A stretch of DNA of 64,000 nt from Rhizobium brockwellii (GTDB lineage Bacteria; Pseudomonadota; Alphaproteobacteria; Rhizobiales; Rhizobiaceae). The DNA is taken from the NCBI RefSeq assembly GCF_000769405.2, contig NZ_CP053441.1, positions 248,001-312,000 of the forward strand, written 5' to 3'. This document shows positions 1-7,637 of this stretch, in pieces (within the stretch, counting starts at the first letter, position 1; each line of letters starts with the position of its first letter). The position numbers and the translations under genes were made by a program. Below the pieces are notes generated by a model that was given only the letters and a program-made list of their open reading frames with translations, made no database searches and was not told the DNA's origin.

Positions 1-585
1 TATGACGAAGTGCTGGAGATCCTCGGACCCGGCGACGTCGTCACCCACTGCTTCAACGGCAAGGCCGGGTCGAGCATCATGGAGGACGAGGACCTCTTCA
101 ATCTCGCCGAGCGCTGCGCTTCGGAGGGCATCCGTCTCGACATCGGCCATGGCGGCGCCTCCTTCTCCTTCAAGGTCGCGGAAGCGGCGATCGCGCGCGG
201 GCTTCTGCCGTTCTCGATCTCGACCGACCTGCACGGCCATTCGATGAACTTCCCCGTCTGGGACCTGGCGACGACGATGTCGAAGCTGCTCAGCGTCGGC
301 ATGCCTTTCGACAAGGTTGTGGAAGCCGTCACCCATGCGCCGGCATCCGTCATCAAGCTGTCGATGGAGAACCGGCTAGCGGTCGGCTCGCAAGCGGAAT
401 TCACCATTTTCGATCTGGTCGATTCCGACCTCGAGGCGACGGATTCCAACGGCGACGTTTCGGTCCTCAAGAAGCTGTTCGAGCCGCGCTATGCGGTGAT
501 GGGCGCCGATGCCTTCACCGCCAGCCGCTATGTGCCGCGGGCGCGCAAGCTGGTGCGCCACAGCCACGGCTATTCCTACAGGTAG
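1..585 (+). CDS. amidohydrolase/deacetylase family metallohydrolase (5' truncated by window edge)
   Basis: The frame is open from base 1 (Tyr-Asp-Glu-Val...), so only the C-terminal 194 residues are present. The sequence resembles the COG3964 (EF_0837-type) amidohydrolase/deacetylase branch of the amidohydrolase superfamily: a HCFNG motif, a DIGHGGASF stretch, and STDLHG near residue 77, which carries the conserved late-barrel metal/catalytic Asp. These enzymes are often linked to SelA-like PLP proteins in amino-sugar or D-amino-acid catabolism; such a protein lies at 52025 in this window. The gene converges on the IclR regulator with only 22 bp between stops. The true substrate is not deducible. 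Confidence 0.85.
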   Translation, partial: YDEVLEILGPGDVVTHCFNGKAGSSIMEDEDLFNLAERCASEGIRLDIGHGGASFSFKVAEAAIARGLLPFSISTDLHGHSMNFPVWDLATTMSKLLSVGMPFDKVVEAVTHAPASVIKLSMENRLAVGSQAEFTIFDLVDSDLEATDSNGDVSVLKKLFEPRYAVMGADAFTASRYVPRARKLVRHSHGYSYR

Positions 586-607
586 GATCCGCGGAAGGGC
601 GCAATGC

Positions 608-1447
608 TCAGCGGTTGCGCCAGCCCATCAGCTTTTCGATCCGTTCCGCTGAACTGCGCACATGCGCCGTATAGTGGTTCTCGTCGGAAAACGCCTTCTG
701 TTCCGGCAGCACGATGGAAATGGTGGCGACGCACTGGCCGTCGCGATCGCAGATCGGCGAGGCGATGCAGGCAACCGCATAATCCGATTCCCCTGCCTGG
801 ATCGACAGCCGCGATTCGAAGGCATTGCCGGCGGCTTCCGACAGCGTGCCCGGATCGATCTCGGCGCGGCCGGTCGGCGATGAGCGGGCACAGCGCTTGA
901 ACAGTTCGATGCGCTCCTCCTCGGCCAGGTGGCCGACGAGCAGGCGGCCGGAGGCCGTCCAGTTCAGCGGCACCCTTGTGCCGACGCGGGACGCCACCTG
1001 AAAATGGCTCGGGCCGTCGGCCATGGCCAGCACCAGCATATAGTCGCCGTCACGGCCGCAGACCTGCACGGTTTCGCCGGCTTGGCGGCAGAGATCGTGC
1101 ATTTCGTGGGTAGCGATGCTCATGAAATCCAGCGACCTGGCATAGGCGAGGCCGTAATGGTAGAGCCGCGCGCCGAGCCAGATCGAGCCGTCGGCCTGGC
1201 GCGTCAGCATGTTCTTCTCGACGAGATCGTCGACGATAACGTAAACGGTCGACAGCGGCGCCTTCACCGCCTTGGCGATAGCATAGACGCCGGCGGGCGA
1301 TCCGGTCTCGTAAAGATGATCGATCACCTGAAGCGCCCGGTCGATGCCGCTGACGCGCGCGCGACGCGCGCTCTTGCCACCGGTCTCGCCGGCAACGCCC
1401 TCATCTTCGGAATAAACTGCGGATGATGTCTTTCCGTCCAATTCCAC
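608..1447 (-). CDS. IclR family transcriptional regulator
   Basis: 279 residues, the usual IclR length. An N-terminal winged helix (about residues 30-95, with SGIDRALQVIDHL and LSTVYVIVDDLVEKN) is followed by an IclR effector domain (about 105-275, with TASGRLLVGHL and YAVACIASPI). The start is GTG at 1447 with AGAGG just upstream. It faces away from the SDR gene and converges on the metallohydrolase, which may be part of its regulon (inference). The upstream stretch holds a TGTTACA-N5-ATG element that recurs before the binding-protein gene at 47977. The ligand is unknown. Confidence 0.9.
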   Translation of the reverse strand: MELDGKTSSAVYSEDEGVAGETGGKSARRARVSGIDRALQVIDHLYETGSPAGVYAIAKAVKAPLSTVYVIVDDLVEKNMLTRQADGSIWLGARLYHYGLAYARSLDFMSIATHEMHDLCRQAGETVQVCGRDGDYMLVLAMADGPSHFQVASRVGTRVPLNWTASGRLLVGHLAEEERIELFKRCARSSPTGRAEIDPGTLSEAAGNAFESRLSIQAGESDYAVACIASPICDRDGQCVATISIVLPEQKAFSDENHYTAHVRSSAERIEKLMGWRNR

Positions 1448-1676
1448 GCACCTCTGAAAACTGCGATCATGTTACATTACTATGGCATAGCTGTCGCTGT
1501 GGCAAATGGCAACATTTCGCGGGTTGCTAGTCGGATTGAGCCGACCAGATGAGGTTCTGTTTTCAATATCACCGGAAATTCAGGATGTGGCGACGGCCGT
1601 GAGCGTGCTCAGCGCGAGCGGTTGCTCGAGAAGTCATTCCGCCGCGAGACTGGAACAACAAGCATCAGCCCGAGTT

Positions 1677-1700
1677 TGACCTCCTGAACCCAGGAGGTCA
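1677..1700 (+). promoter_or_regulatory. perfect 10-bp stem-loop overlapping the ribosome binding site of the SDR gene
   Basis: TGACCTCCTG at 1677-1686 and CAGGAGGTCA at 1691-1700 are exact reverse complements around a 4-nt AACC loop. The 3' arm contains AGGAGG, the Shine-Dalgarno of the SDR gene whose ATG is at 1703. If the transcript starts upstream of 1677, the ribosome site would be fully base-paired. It could instead be a DNA operator. Confidence 0.55.
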
Positions 1701-1702
1701 CG

Positions 1703-2560
1703 ATGCCGAATTATCCCACACCGCCTTTCCCATCCCAGAAACAGCCGATGCCAGGTTTTACCGCGCAGATGGACCCTGTTCCCGACCATGGCGAAAAGAG
1801 CTATCGCGGTTCCGAGCGGCTGAAGGGCAAGCGGGCGATCATCACCGGCGGCGATAGCGGCATTGGCCGGGCTGTGGCAATCGCCTATGCCAGGGAAGGT
1901 GCCGATCTGGTGCTCTCCTATCTTGACGAGGATGAGGATGCCGATGAGACGAAACGGCTCGTCGAGCAGGCCGGCCGCAAGGCTATCCTCGTCAGCGGCG
2001 ACATCCAGGATCCCGCCCACTGCAGACAGATCGTCGAGACGGCGGTCAGGGAGCTCGGTGGAATCGACATTCTCGTCAACAACGCCGCGCATCAGGCAAG
2101 CTTCAAGAGCATTGACGAGATCAGCGACGAGGAGTGGGAACTGACCTTCAAGGTCAACATCCATTCGATGTTCTACCTGACCAAGGCAGCCGTCGCCCAT
2201 ATGAAACCCGGCAGCGCCATCATCAATACGGCCTCGATCAATTCGGACAGTCCGAACCCGACGCTGCTTGCCTATGCGACGACCAAGGGGGCGATTCAGA
2301 ATTTCACCGCTGGCCTTGCCCAGCTTCTGGCCGAGAAAGGCATTCGCGCCAATTCGGTGGCGCCCGGGCCAATCTGGACGCCGCTTATCCCTTCGACACT
2401 GCCTGAAGAAAGCGTCAGCAATTTCGGCAAACAGGTGCCGATGAAACGGCCGGGACAGCCCGCCGAGCTTGCGACAGCCTACGTGATGCTGGCCGATCCC
2501 TTGTCGAGCTATGTCTCCGGCACGACAATCGCGGTTACCGGCGGCAAGCCTATACTCTAA
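1703..2560 (+). CDS. SDR family NAD(P)-dependent oxidoreductase (YghA / general-stress type)
   Basis: 285 residues. A 40-residue N-terminal extension rich in Pro precedes a classical short-chain dehydrogenase domain: cofactor loop TGGDSGIG (about residues 48-55), NNAA, catalytic Ser in the NTASINS segment, and YATTK (YxxxK). The extension and the VAPGPIWTPLIPS segment match the group that contains B. subtilis stress proteins and E. coli YghA, which reduce carbonyls of unknown identity. The ATG at 1703 has AGGAGG five bases upstream, inside a perfect hairpin. It is a single gene followed by a palindromic repeat. The substrate is not known. Confidence 0.9.
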   Translation: MPNYPTPPFPSQKQPMPGFTAQMDPVPDHGEKSYRGSERLKGKRAIITGGDSGIGRAVAIAYAREGADLVLSYLDEDEDADETKRLVEQAGRKAILVSGDIQDPAHCRQIVETAVRELGGIDILVNNAAHQASFKSIDEISDEEWELTFKVNIHSMFYLTKAAVAHMKPGSAIINTASINSDSPNPTLLAYATTKGAIQNFTAGLAQLLAEKGIRANSVAPGPIWTPLIPSTLPEESVSNFGKQVPMKRPGQPAELATAYVMLADPLSSYVSGTTIAVTGGKPIL

Positions 2561-2664
2561 AGCGCGTCGCGATCGTTCAGATTCACTCCGTGCGCTTTAG
2601 TTCTTGTTTCTACGCTTGCCGTTGTCGCAAAACCGCTCAACACTTTTGCGCGACATGCTTAAAG
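2557..2664. repeat. rhizobial intergenic palindromic repeat (RIME-like)
   Basis: CTAAAGCGC (2557-2565) pairs with GCGCTTTAG (2592-2600); a second imperfect palindrome, with GTCGC near 2634 and GCGAC near 2650, follows. This layout of paired palindromes between genes is typical of Rhizobium mosaic intergenic elements. It lies directly after the SDR stop codon. Confidence 0.6.
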
Positions 2665-2744
2665 CGGCAAGGGCCGCCGTCTGGTTTTGACGGCAGCCCT
2701 TGACGGGGGCAGGGAGAGATCCCCAAGCTGTTTAGGTGGCTTCT

Positions 2745-2960
2745 TCAGCCGAAGCAGGGCACTGCCGGCAGATTGGCGCGGCTTGCGAGTGCTCCGATCA
2801 TATTGCCCATCGAAGTCGAGCGCGGTTCGCGTTTGCGGGCGGCCGTCTCCAGGAGTTGCTTGAAGTCTTCAAGCTTCACGCCGTCGGCGCGCAACACCAT
2901 GGCGATCAGGGGGTCGCGAAGGGCTTCGGATATAGTCAGGTCGTCTCTGGTCTTTGTCAT
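2745..2960 (-). CDS. small conserved hypothetical protein (71 aa)
   Basis: The start at 2960 is chosen because AGGAGG lies 5-10 bases upstream; a longer frame to 3065 lacks such a site and runs into the operators. The protein (MTKTRDDLTISEALRDPL...) is soluble, begins with a charged stretch, and ends NLPAVPCFG. No domain is recognised. It is divergent from the TetR gene, with two palindromic operators between them, so it is probably TetR-controlled. Function unknown. Confidence 0.7.
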   Translation of the reverse strand: MTKTRDDLTISEALRDPLIAMVLRADGVKLEDFKQLLETAARKREPRSTSMGNMIGALASRANLPAVPCFG

Positions 2961-3041
2961 GGTTGTCCTCCTTTCGTGGGCGGTAGCCCGTGTTCCACTT
3001 TCCGCCGCCATGCCCTCGGCATTGACTTTCGCGTTTCGTGG

Positions 3042-3084
3042 TGTTACCGGTAAGTAACAATGCATTTGTTACCGATCGGTCACA
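3042..3084. promoter_or_regulatory. two palindromic operators, probable TetR binding sites
   Basis: Site 1 (3042-3059) is TGTTAC-CGGTAA-GTAACA, a perfect 6-6-6 dyad. Site 2 (3067-3084) is an 18-bp palindrome with a single mismatched pair around ACCGATCGGT; it ends just before the TetR start codon. The pair lies between the divergent 71-aa gene and the TetR gene, the usual place for autoregulation by a TetR repressor. Confidence 0.65.
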
Positions 3085-3087
3085 TTG

Positions 3088-3711
3088 ATGTCAAGGACTA
3101 CGTCCGCAAAAAAATCAGAAACTTCGAATGAAATCTCCGCAGCCGTTCCAGAAGATCGCATCCCGCCGCGGGAGCGTATCGTCTCGACCGCCTCGGAGCT
3201 TTTCCGCGAGCGCGGCATTCGCGGCATCGGCGTCGATGCCATTGCCGACGCGGCTCTGACCAACAAGATGACGCTCTACCGGCATTTCGGCTCGAAGGAC
3301 GAACTCGTCTGCGAAACGCTACGCCGCGCCTCTGAAAAGGCGGGTGCCATCTGGCGCGATCTGGAAGCGGCCTATCCCGGCAATCCGCGCGCCCAGCTGG
3401 ACGCCTGGGTGGAGATGCGGGCGCAATGTCTGAACGGCGAGCCCGCCGGCTGCGATCTCGCCAATGCCGCCATCGAGCTGAAGGGCGAGGGCCATCCGGC
3501 CCACGAAATGATCGAGCGGCACAAGGCCGAACAGCGTGATCGCCTGGCCGCGCTCTGTTCGGCGGCCGGCGCGCGCGAACCCCAGCTTCTTGCCGATACG
3601 TTGACGCTGCTGCTCGAAGGCGCGCGCGTCAGCCGCCAGGCTATGGGCGCTGCCGGTTGCTGCGGTCATTTCGCCAAGGCCTGCCACGCGGCGATCGCTT
3701 CTTTCGCCTGA
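3088..3711 (+). CDS. TetR/AcrR family transcriptional regulator
   Basis: 207 residues from ATG 3088 (a TTG at 3085 is the alternative). The N-terminal HTH (about residues 30-75: RIVSTASELFRERGIRGIGV...NKMTLYRHFGSKDELV) is classical TetR. The ligand-binding half is Cys-containing (NGEPAGCDLANAAIE and GAAGCCGHFAKACH), which may point to a thiol-reactive or electrophile ligand (inference). Two operator-like palindromes lie immediately upstream, so it probably represses itself and the divergent 71-aa gene. Confidence 0.9.
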   Translation: MSRTTSAKKSETSNEISAAVPEDRIPPRERIVSTASELFRERGIRGIGVDAIADAALTNKMTLYRHFGSKDELVCETLRRASEKAGAIWRDLEAAYPGNPRAQLDAWVEMRAQCLNGEPAGCDLANAAIELKGEGHPAHEMIERHKAEQRDRLAALCSAAGAREPQLLADTLTLLLEGARVSRQAMGAAGCCGHFAKACHAAIASFA

Positions 3712-3732
3712 CCACCGCAAGTGTGTGGGAGG

Positions 3733-3757
3733 GGAACCTTACCGCTTCCATGCCGTT
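3733..3757 (+). promoter_or_regulatory. EcfG (general stress sigma) promoter
   Basis: GGAAC at 3733-3737, a 16-nt spacer, then CGTT at 3754-3757. This matches the GGAAC-N16/17-CGTT consensus of the alphaproteobacterial general-stress sigma factor EcfG. It lies 36 bp before the ATG of the 62-aa gene. Confidence 0.65.
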
Positions 3758-3793
3758 TTTAAACTAACCCGAGGGCGATGTGGAGGCAGGGAG

Positions 3794-3982
3794 ATGAACT
3801 ACGTCTATCTCAAACGCCTATATGCCAAACGCGCCGAGCTCGAAGCCAAGCTGGAGCTCCATGATGCGCGCTATTGTTTCGGCGAGGAAGAGGTCGATGA
3901 CGGCACCGACAGCGATCTGCGTCAGCGGTTGAGCGAAATTTCCGAGGAAATTGCTACGCTGGAGAGCAGGCCGGGCCGATAA
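3794..3982 (+). CDS. small hypothetical protein (62 aa), stress-promoter driven
   Basis: Starts at ATG 3794, preceded by TGGAGGCAGGG. The product is a short, charged, probably helical protein (MNYVYLKRLYAKRAELEAKL... ending IATLESRPGR) with heptad-like spacing that may form a coiled coil. No family is recognised. The perfect EcfG promoter upstream suggests expression in stress or stationary phase. Confidence 0.65.
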   Translation: MNYVYLKRLYAKRAELEAKLELHDARYCFGEEEVDDGTDSDLRQRLSEISEEIATLESRPGR

Positions 3983-3993
3983 CTGTTTCATTT

Positions 3994-4043
3994 GGGAACG
4001 GGTTCAGATTTCAGGCCGGCCTGGCCTAAAATCATTCTGTGCT
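3994..4043. repeat. short rhizobial palindromic repeat
   Basis: A diverged copy of the same palindromic element seen complete at 7586-7637: both share a TTCAGATTT core, a GGCC-rich palindrome and a CCTAAAATCAT tail. It overlaps the 3' end of the DUF1810 gene. Confidence 0.5.
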
Positions 4044-4472
4044 GGCGCTGAGGATTTCCATGGTCCGATCGTCGAATTTTCCCTGATAGAAATGCTCGAT
4101 CACCTGGTGGAAGGGCGAACCATGGTCGCTGATCGCGGCAAACAAGGTCATCGACGAGCGCAGCTTGAAGTCGTCGGGTGAGCCCAGGATTTCGTGCGCC
4201 GATCGCCCGTTCACCGATAGGATCGCCTCGACGCAACGTAGCAGCCGGCTTGAGAGAATAGGATCGGCGAGATAGGCGGCTGCTTCCTCCGCCGAGCGGA
4301 TCGCATATTTTTCGGCCATCGCCGACGTACCGAGACCGGCGACCTGCGGGAAGATGAACCACATCCAGTGGGAGGTCTTGCGCCCGGCTTTCAGCTCTAG
4401 GAGCGCTTGTTCGTAGACGCCGTTCTGGGCGTCGATGAAGCGGTGAAGCTTGTAGTCGATGTCGCCGGCCAT
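4032..4472 (-). CDS. DUF1810 domain-containing protein
   Basis: 146 residues from ATG 4472 (purine-rich AAAAGGACC upstream); a longer frame to 4532 adds a non-conserved segment. Recognisable DUF1810 motifs are the start (HRFIDAQNGVYEQALLELKAG), SHWMWFIFPQ, the SAMAEKYAI segment and the C-terminal FHQVIEHFYQGKFDDRT. The family is usually a single soluble domain of about 140 aa, as here. Its role is poorly known. The 3' end runs into a palindromic repeat. Confidence 0.85.
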   Translation of the reverse strand: MAGDIDYKLHRFIDAQNGVYEQALLELKAGRKTSHWMWFIFPQVAGLGTSAMAEKYAIRSAEEAAAYLADPILSSRLLRCVEAILSVNGRSAHEILGSPDDFKLRSSMTLFAAISDHGSPFHQVIEHFYQGKFDDRTMEILSASTE

Positions 4473-4533
4473 GGTCCTTTTCCCTTTTCCTGCTGTCAAT
4501 GCAGCCTGGGCCAAGGTTTCCACGCCCGGCAAT

Positions 4534-4637
4534 CTACAGCGCCGCGCGTCTTTCAGACGCGTAAAGGACGCTGTAGCACTTTGAATGACTGCATAATTTC
4601 ATCCTTAAATCGGTTCCGATTTAAGGAATTATGCAGT
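4534..4637. repeat. paired palindromic intergenic repeats (RIME-like)
   Basis: Two palindromes in tandem: CTACAGCG...CGCTGTAG (4534-4576) and a longer one at 4588-4637 whose arms are ACTGCATAATT/AATTATGCAGT with an inner CCTTAAATCGG/CCGATTTAAGG stem. They occupy the gap between two leftward genes and could stabilise transcripts. The type is common in Rhizobium genomes. Confidence 0.6.
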
Positions 4638-4647
4638 GGTTTCGCTG

Positions 4648-4962
4648 TCAGCAGACCCTCTCAGCGTAGGGGCTGCTATCGCGGCAATGGCCGTAGGCCG
4701 GATGCGGCGGAATGTTATCGCCGGCCGGGGCGGCAATGGCCGATGTCGTCATCGGGTCCGTATTGCCGGAAGAATATGCGGCAAAACCCGCAAAGCTCAA
4801 GAGAACCAGCGCTCCGACCACGACAATGCGCTCGAAGGCCGAAAGTTTCTGGGCGCTGACATGATCCACATAATCGCGCTCGCCTAAACCGGCGGTTTCG
4901 TCCTCTTTTACATGGAGGGTCACCATATCCTGGCGACGGCTTAAAGTTTCACAATCTGTCAT
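4648..4962 (-). CDS. small single-pass membrane protein, hypothetical (104 aa)
   Basis: The start at 4962 is preceded by GCAGGAG at proper spacing; longer frames have no such site. An acidic N-terminal cytoplasmic half is followed by one hydrophobic segment (IVVVGALVLLSFAGFAAY, about residues 48-65) and a Pro/Ala-rich tail ending YGHCRDSSPYAERVC. The tail has two Cys that could be oxidised if it is periplasmic. No named family recognised. Confidence 0.6.
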   Translation of the reverse strand: MTDCETLSRRQDMVTLHVKEDETAGLGERDYVDHVSAQKLSAFERIVVVGALVLLSFAGFAAYSSGNTDPMTTSAIAAPAGDNIPPHPAYGHCRDSSPYAERVC

Positions 4963-5201
4963 TTCAATTACTCCTGCAACACATGCGGCGCAGGTCTCTT
5001 TAGGGCAAACTCTCACCCTCGTGCCGAACCGCTTCCGCATGCGAGCAGCATGTGTGTCTTCGATCGTGGCAATTGAAGGGGCGATCTTCAAACGCAGTGT
5101 TCAAAAAATCGTACCAATAAATGCAAAATATCGTGAAGCTCTGGTTCACCGGAATGATCCGGGGTAGTCCAGAGAGGAACATCTCTCTTCTGGATAGTCC
5201 C

Positions 5202-6572
5202 ATGAGCAAATCCTTCGGCGCGATGTCGGTCGCGCAGCTTTCCGTCCTCATTCAAGGTGGCGCGGTCGATCCGGTCGAGGTGACCGAGGCGGTTTTCGAT
5301 TCCATCGCGAATTATGCCGACAAGGCGGTTTTCACCACACTGCTCGAAAGCCGGGCGATGGAGGAGGCGCACGCCTCTTCGCGACGTCTGCGGGAAGGGC
5401 GCTCGCTTGGATTGCTGGACGGCATTCCGATTGCCTGGAAGGATCTTTTCGACATTGAAGGTCTGCCCACGACGGCGGGTTCCGTCGTTCTGGCCAAGGA
5501 TATGCCGGCCAAGCGCGATGCGGCTGTCGTCGCTTTGCTCAGGCAGGCGGGCATGGTCGCCGTCGGGCGCACAAACATGAGCGAGTTCGCCTTTTCCGGC
5601 CTCGGCATCAATCCGCATTACGGCACACCGATAAATCCGCGAAGCACCGATCTCCCGCGTATTCCGGGCGGCTCGTCCTCGGGCGCCGGTGTCGTCGTCG
5701 CGGCCGGGCTGGTGCCGGTCGCTATGGGCACCGATACCGGCGGCTCGGTGCGCATTCCCGCCGCCTTCAATGGTATCGTCGGCTATAAGGCGACGCGCGG
5801 CCGCCACGCGATGGCAGGCGTCTATCCGCTAGCAAAGAGCCTGGATTCGCTCGGACCGCTCTGCCGCAGCGTCAGGGACGCGGTCTGGATCGACGCGGCG
5901 ATGCGCGGCCTGACGGCGCCTGAAGTCGCTCAGCATCCCCTGCAAGGGCTGGAACTGATCGTGCCTGAAAATATCGTCTTCGACGGAGCGGAACCCGGCG
6001 TCGTCGCTGCATTCGAGGCAGCTTTGGAACGTCTTCAAAAGGCCGGCGCCCATGTTGCCCGCATCGTCATCCCCGCCTTCGACGAGATATTCGATCTGAT
6101 GACGAGATATGGTCCGCTGGTGACGGCGGAGGCTTTCGCACTTCACCGCGAACGCTTGGCTGGACCGGACGCGGACAGGATGGATCACCGTGTCGTCATG
6201 CGTACCCGTCTCGGAAACAAGACGACGCTGCCCGATTACCTGGCAATCCTCGATGCGCGCAGCCGCCTGATCGCCGATGTCGAGCGCCTCGTCGGCGACC
6301 GGCTGCTCGCTTTTCCGACTGTCGCCCATGTCGCTCCGCCGATCGGGCCGCTGGAGCAGGATGACGAGCTGTTCTTCGCGACGAATAACAAGACGTTGCG
6401 CAACACTGCACTCGGCAATTTCCTCGACTGGTGCGGCGTTTCCATTCCCTGCGGCACCGGCGAGGCTGGCATGCCTGTTGGACTGCTGCTTTCGGCCACG
6501 GCCCATCGCGATGAGGCGCTGTTGGGGATTGCTCTTGCCGTCGAGCCGGTCATACGCGGCGATTTTGCCTGA
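5202..6572 (+). CDS. amidase, amidase-signature (AS) family
   Basis: 456 residues from ATG 5202. It contains the AS-family Ser-cisSer-Lys triad: Lys80 (IPIAWKDLF), the GGSSSGAG loop with cis-Ser about 158, and Ser182 in DTGGSVRIP. It hydrolyses a C-N amide bond; the AS family ranges from GatA-like to AtzF- and mandelamide-type enzymes. There is no gatB or gatC nearby, so a catabolic amidase is likelier than a tRNA amidotransferase subunit. In-frame ATGs upstream (5121, 5154) lack good ribosome sites. The next gene follows after 64 bp and may be co-transcribed. Confidence 0.88.
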   Translation: MSKSFGAMSVAQLSVLIQGGAVDPVEVTEAVFDSIANYADKAVFTTLLESRAMEEAHASSRRLREGRSLGLLDGIPIAWKDLFDIEGLPTTAGSVVLAKDMPAKRDAAVVALLRQAGMVAVGRTNMSEFAFSGLGINPHYGTPINPRSTDLPRIPGGSSSGAGVVVAAGLVPVAMGTDTGGSVRIPAAFNGIVGYKATRGRHAMAGVYPLAKSLDSLGPLCRSVRDAVWIDAAMRGLTAPEVAQHPLQGLELIVPENIVFDGAEPGVVAAFEAALERLQKAGAHVARIVIPAFDEIFDLMTRYGPLVTAEAFALHRERLAGPDADRMDHRVVMRTRLGNKTTLPDYLAILDARSRLIADVERLVGDRLLAFPTVAHVAPPIGPLEQDDELFFATNNKTLRNTALGNFLDWCGVSIPCGTGEAGMPVGLLLSATAHRDEALLGIALAVEPVIRGDFA

Positions 6573-6636
6573 TTGCAATTGAACCGCCGGGATTTAGTTG
6601 CCATTGATGGCATGAGGAGATCCCGGAGGAAAGCAA

Positions 6637-7497
6637 GTGCAGGTTTTGCAAAACGGACGTTTCGCGGTTTCGACATGGTCGCTGCATCGGCTGCTCGGCG
6701 CCGTTCATGCCTATAGCCCCGATCCCGACAAAAGTGCCGCGCCTAAGGAACCCTATGGTGCCGGTGCTGCGGCGCTGATCGATGTTCCGGCGGCGCTCTC
6801 GGCGCGTGGCATCAACCGGTTGGAGGTCTGTTCCTTCCATCTGCCGAGCCTCGACGCGGCCTATATAAGCGAATTGCGTGATGCGATGGCGGCCTCGAAC
6901 GTGTTGTTCCAGACGCTGCTCGTCGAGGACGGTGATCCGAGCCATCCTGAGACAGCCGAACGCGATGTCGAATGGATGGCGGAGTGGATCGACTTCGCCG
7001 CAGCCCTTGGCGCGCAGAGGATGCGCGTCATTGCCGGCAAGCAGAAGCCGACGGAAGAAAATCTCACCCGCGCTGCCCGCCATCTTAACTGGCTGGCCGG
7101 AAAGGCGGAAGGCAGCGGCGTGCGTGTCGTCGTCGAGAATTGGTTCGACCTGCTGCCGTCACCGGTCGAGATGAACTGGCTGCTGGACCGGCTGGACGGC
7201 AAGGTCGGGCTCAACGGCGACCTTGGCAACTGGGCGTCGCCGGCCAAATATGAAGGCCTGGCCGACATCATGGGCCGGGCGGAAATCTGCCATGCCAAGG
7301 CCGATTACGGCGTCGCCGGCCTCGATGCCGAGGATTACCGCACGTGCCTGGAGATGTGCGAGAGAGCCGGTTACGACGGCCCCTTCACGCTGATCTATGA
7401 CTCGCCCTTCTTCCCTGATGAATGGGACGGCATCTTGCTGCAGAAGGCGTTCATCGAGGACTTCCTGCGCGAGGCGCCGGCGCGCAAGACGGCTTAA
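6637..7497 (+). CDS. sugar phosphate isomerase/epimerase-like TIM-barrel protein
   Basis: 286 residues, starting at GTG 6637 behind a strong GGAGGAAA site. The fold is AP-endonuclease-2/xylose-isomerase type: STWSLHRLLG at the start, RVVVENWFDLL, GLNGDLGNW, and AEICHAKADYG, whose Glu, Asp and His positions fit the metal site. Substrates in this superfamily vary widely (ketoses, inosose, hydroxypyruvate), so none is assigned. It lies behind the amidase on the same strand. Confidence 0.8.
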   Translation: MQVLQNGRFAVSTWSLHRLLGAVHAYSPDPDKSAAPKEPYGAGAAALIDVPAALSARGINRLEVCSFHLPSLDAAYISELRDAMAASNVLFQTLLVEDGDPSHPETAERDVEWMAEWIDFAAALGAQRMRVIAGKQKPTEENLTRAARHLNWLAGKAEGSGVRVVVENWFDLLPSPVEMNWLLDRLDGKVGLNGDLGNWASPAKYEGLADIMGRAEICHAKADYGVAGLDAEDYRTCLEMCERAGYDGPFTLIYDSPFFPDEWDGILLQKAFIEDFLREAPARKTA

Positions 7498-7522
7498 ATC
7501 AGAAGCGCTTCTTGCTCATTCC

Positions 7523-7637
7523 TAGAGCATGATGCCGAAAAGTGTGAGCGGTTTTCGGACGACATCATGCTCTAACTATATAATGTAGAACAGGATTCAG
7601 ATTTTAGGCCGACCGGGCCTAAAATCATCCTGTTCTA
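7523..7637. repeat. two tandem rhizobial palindromic repeats
   Basis: Palindrome one spans 7523-7574 (TAGAGCATGATG / CATCATGCTCTA). Palindrome two spans 7586-7637 (TAGAACAGGAT / ATCCTGTTCTA with an inner TTTTAGGCC/GGCCTAAAA). The outer TAG of the second supplies the stop codon of betC, so the repeat has been fixed flush against the gene. It lies between convergent genes and could act as a bidirectional terminator. Confidence 0.65.
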
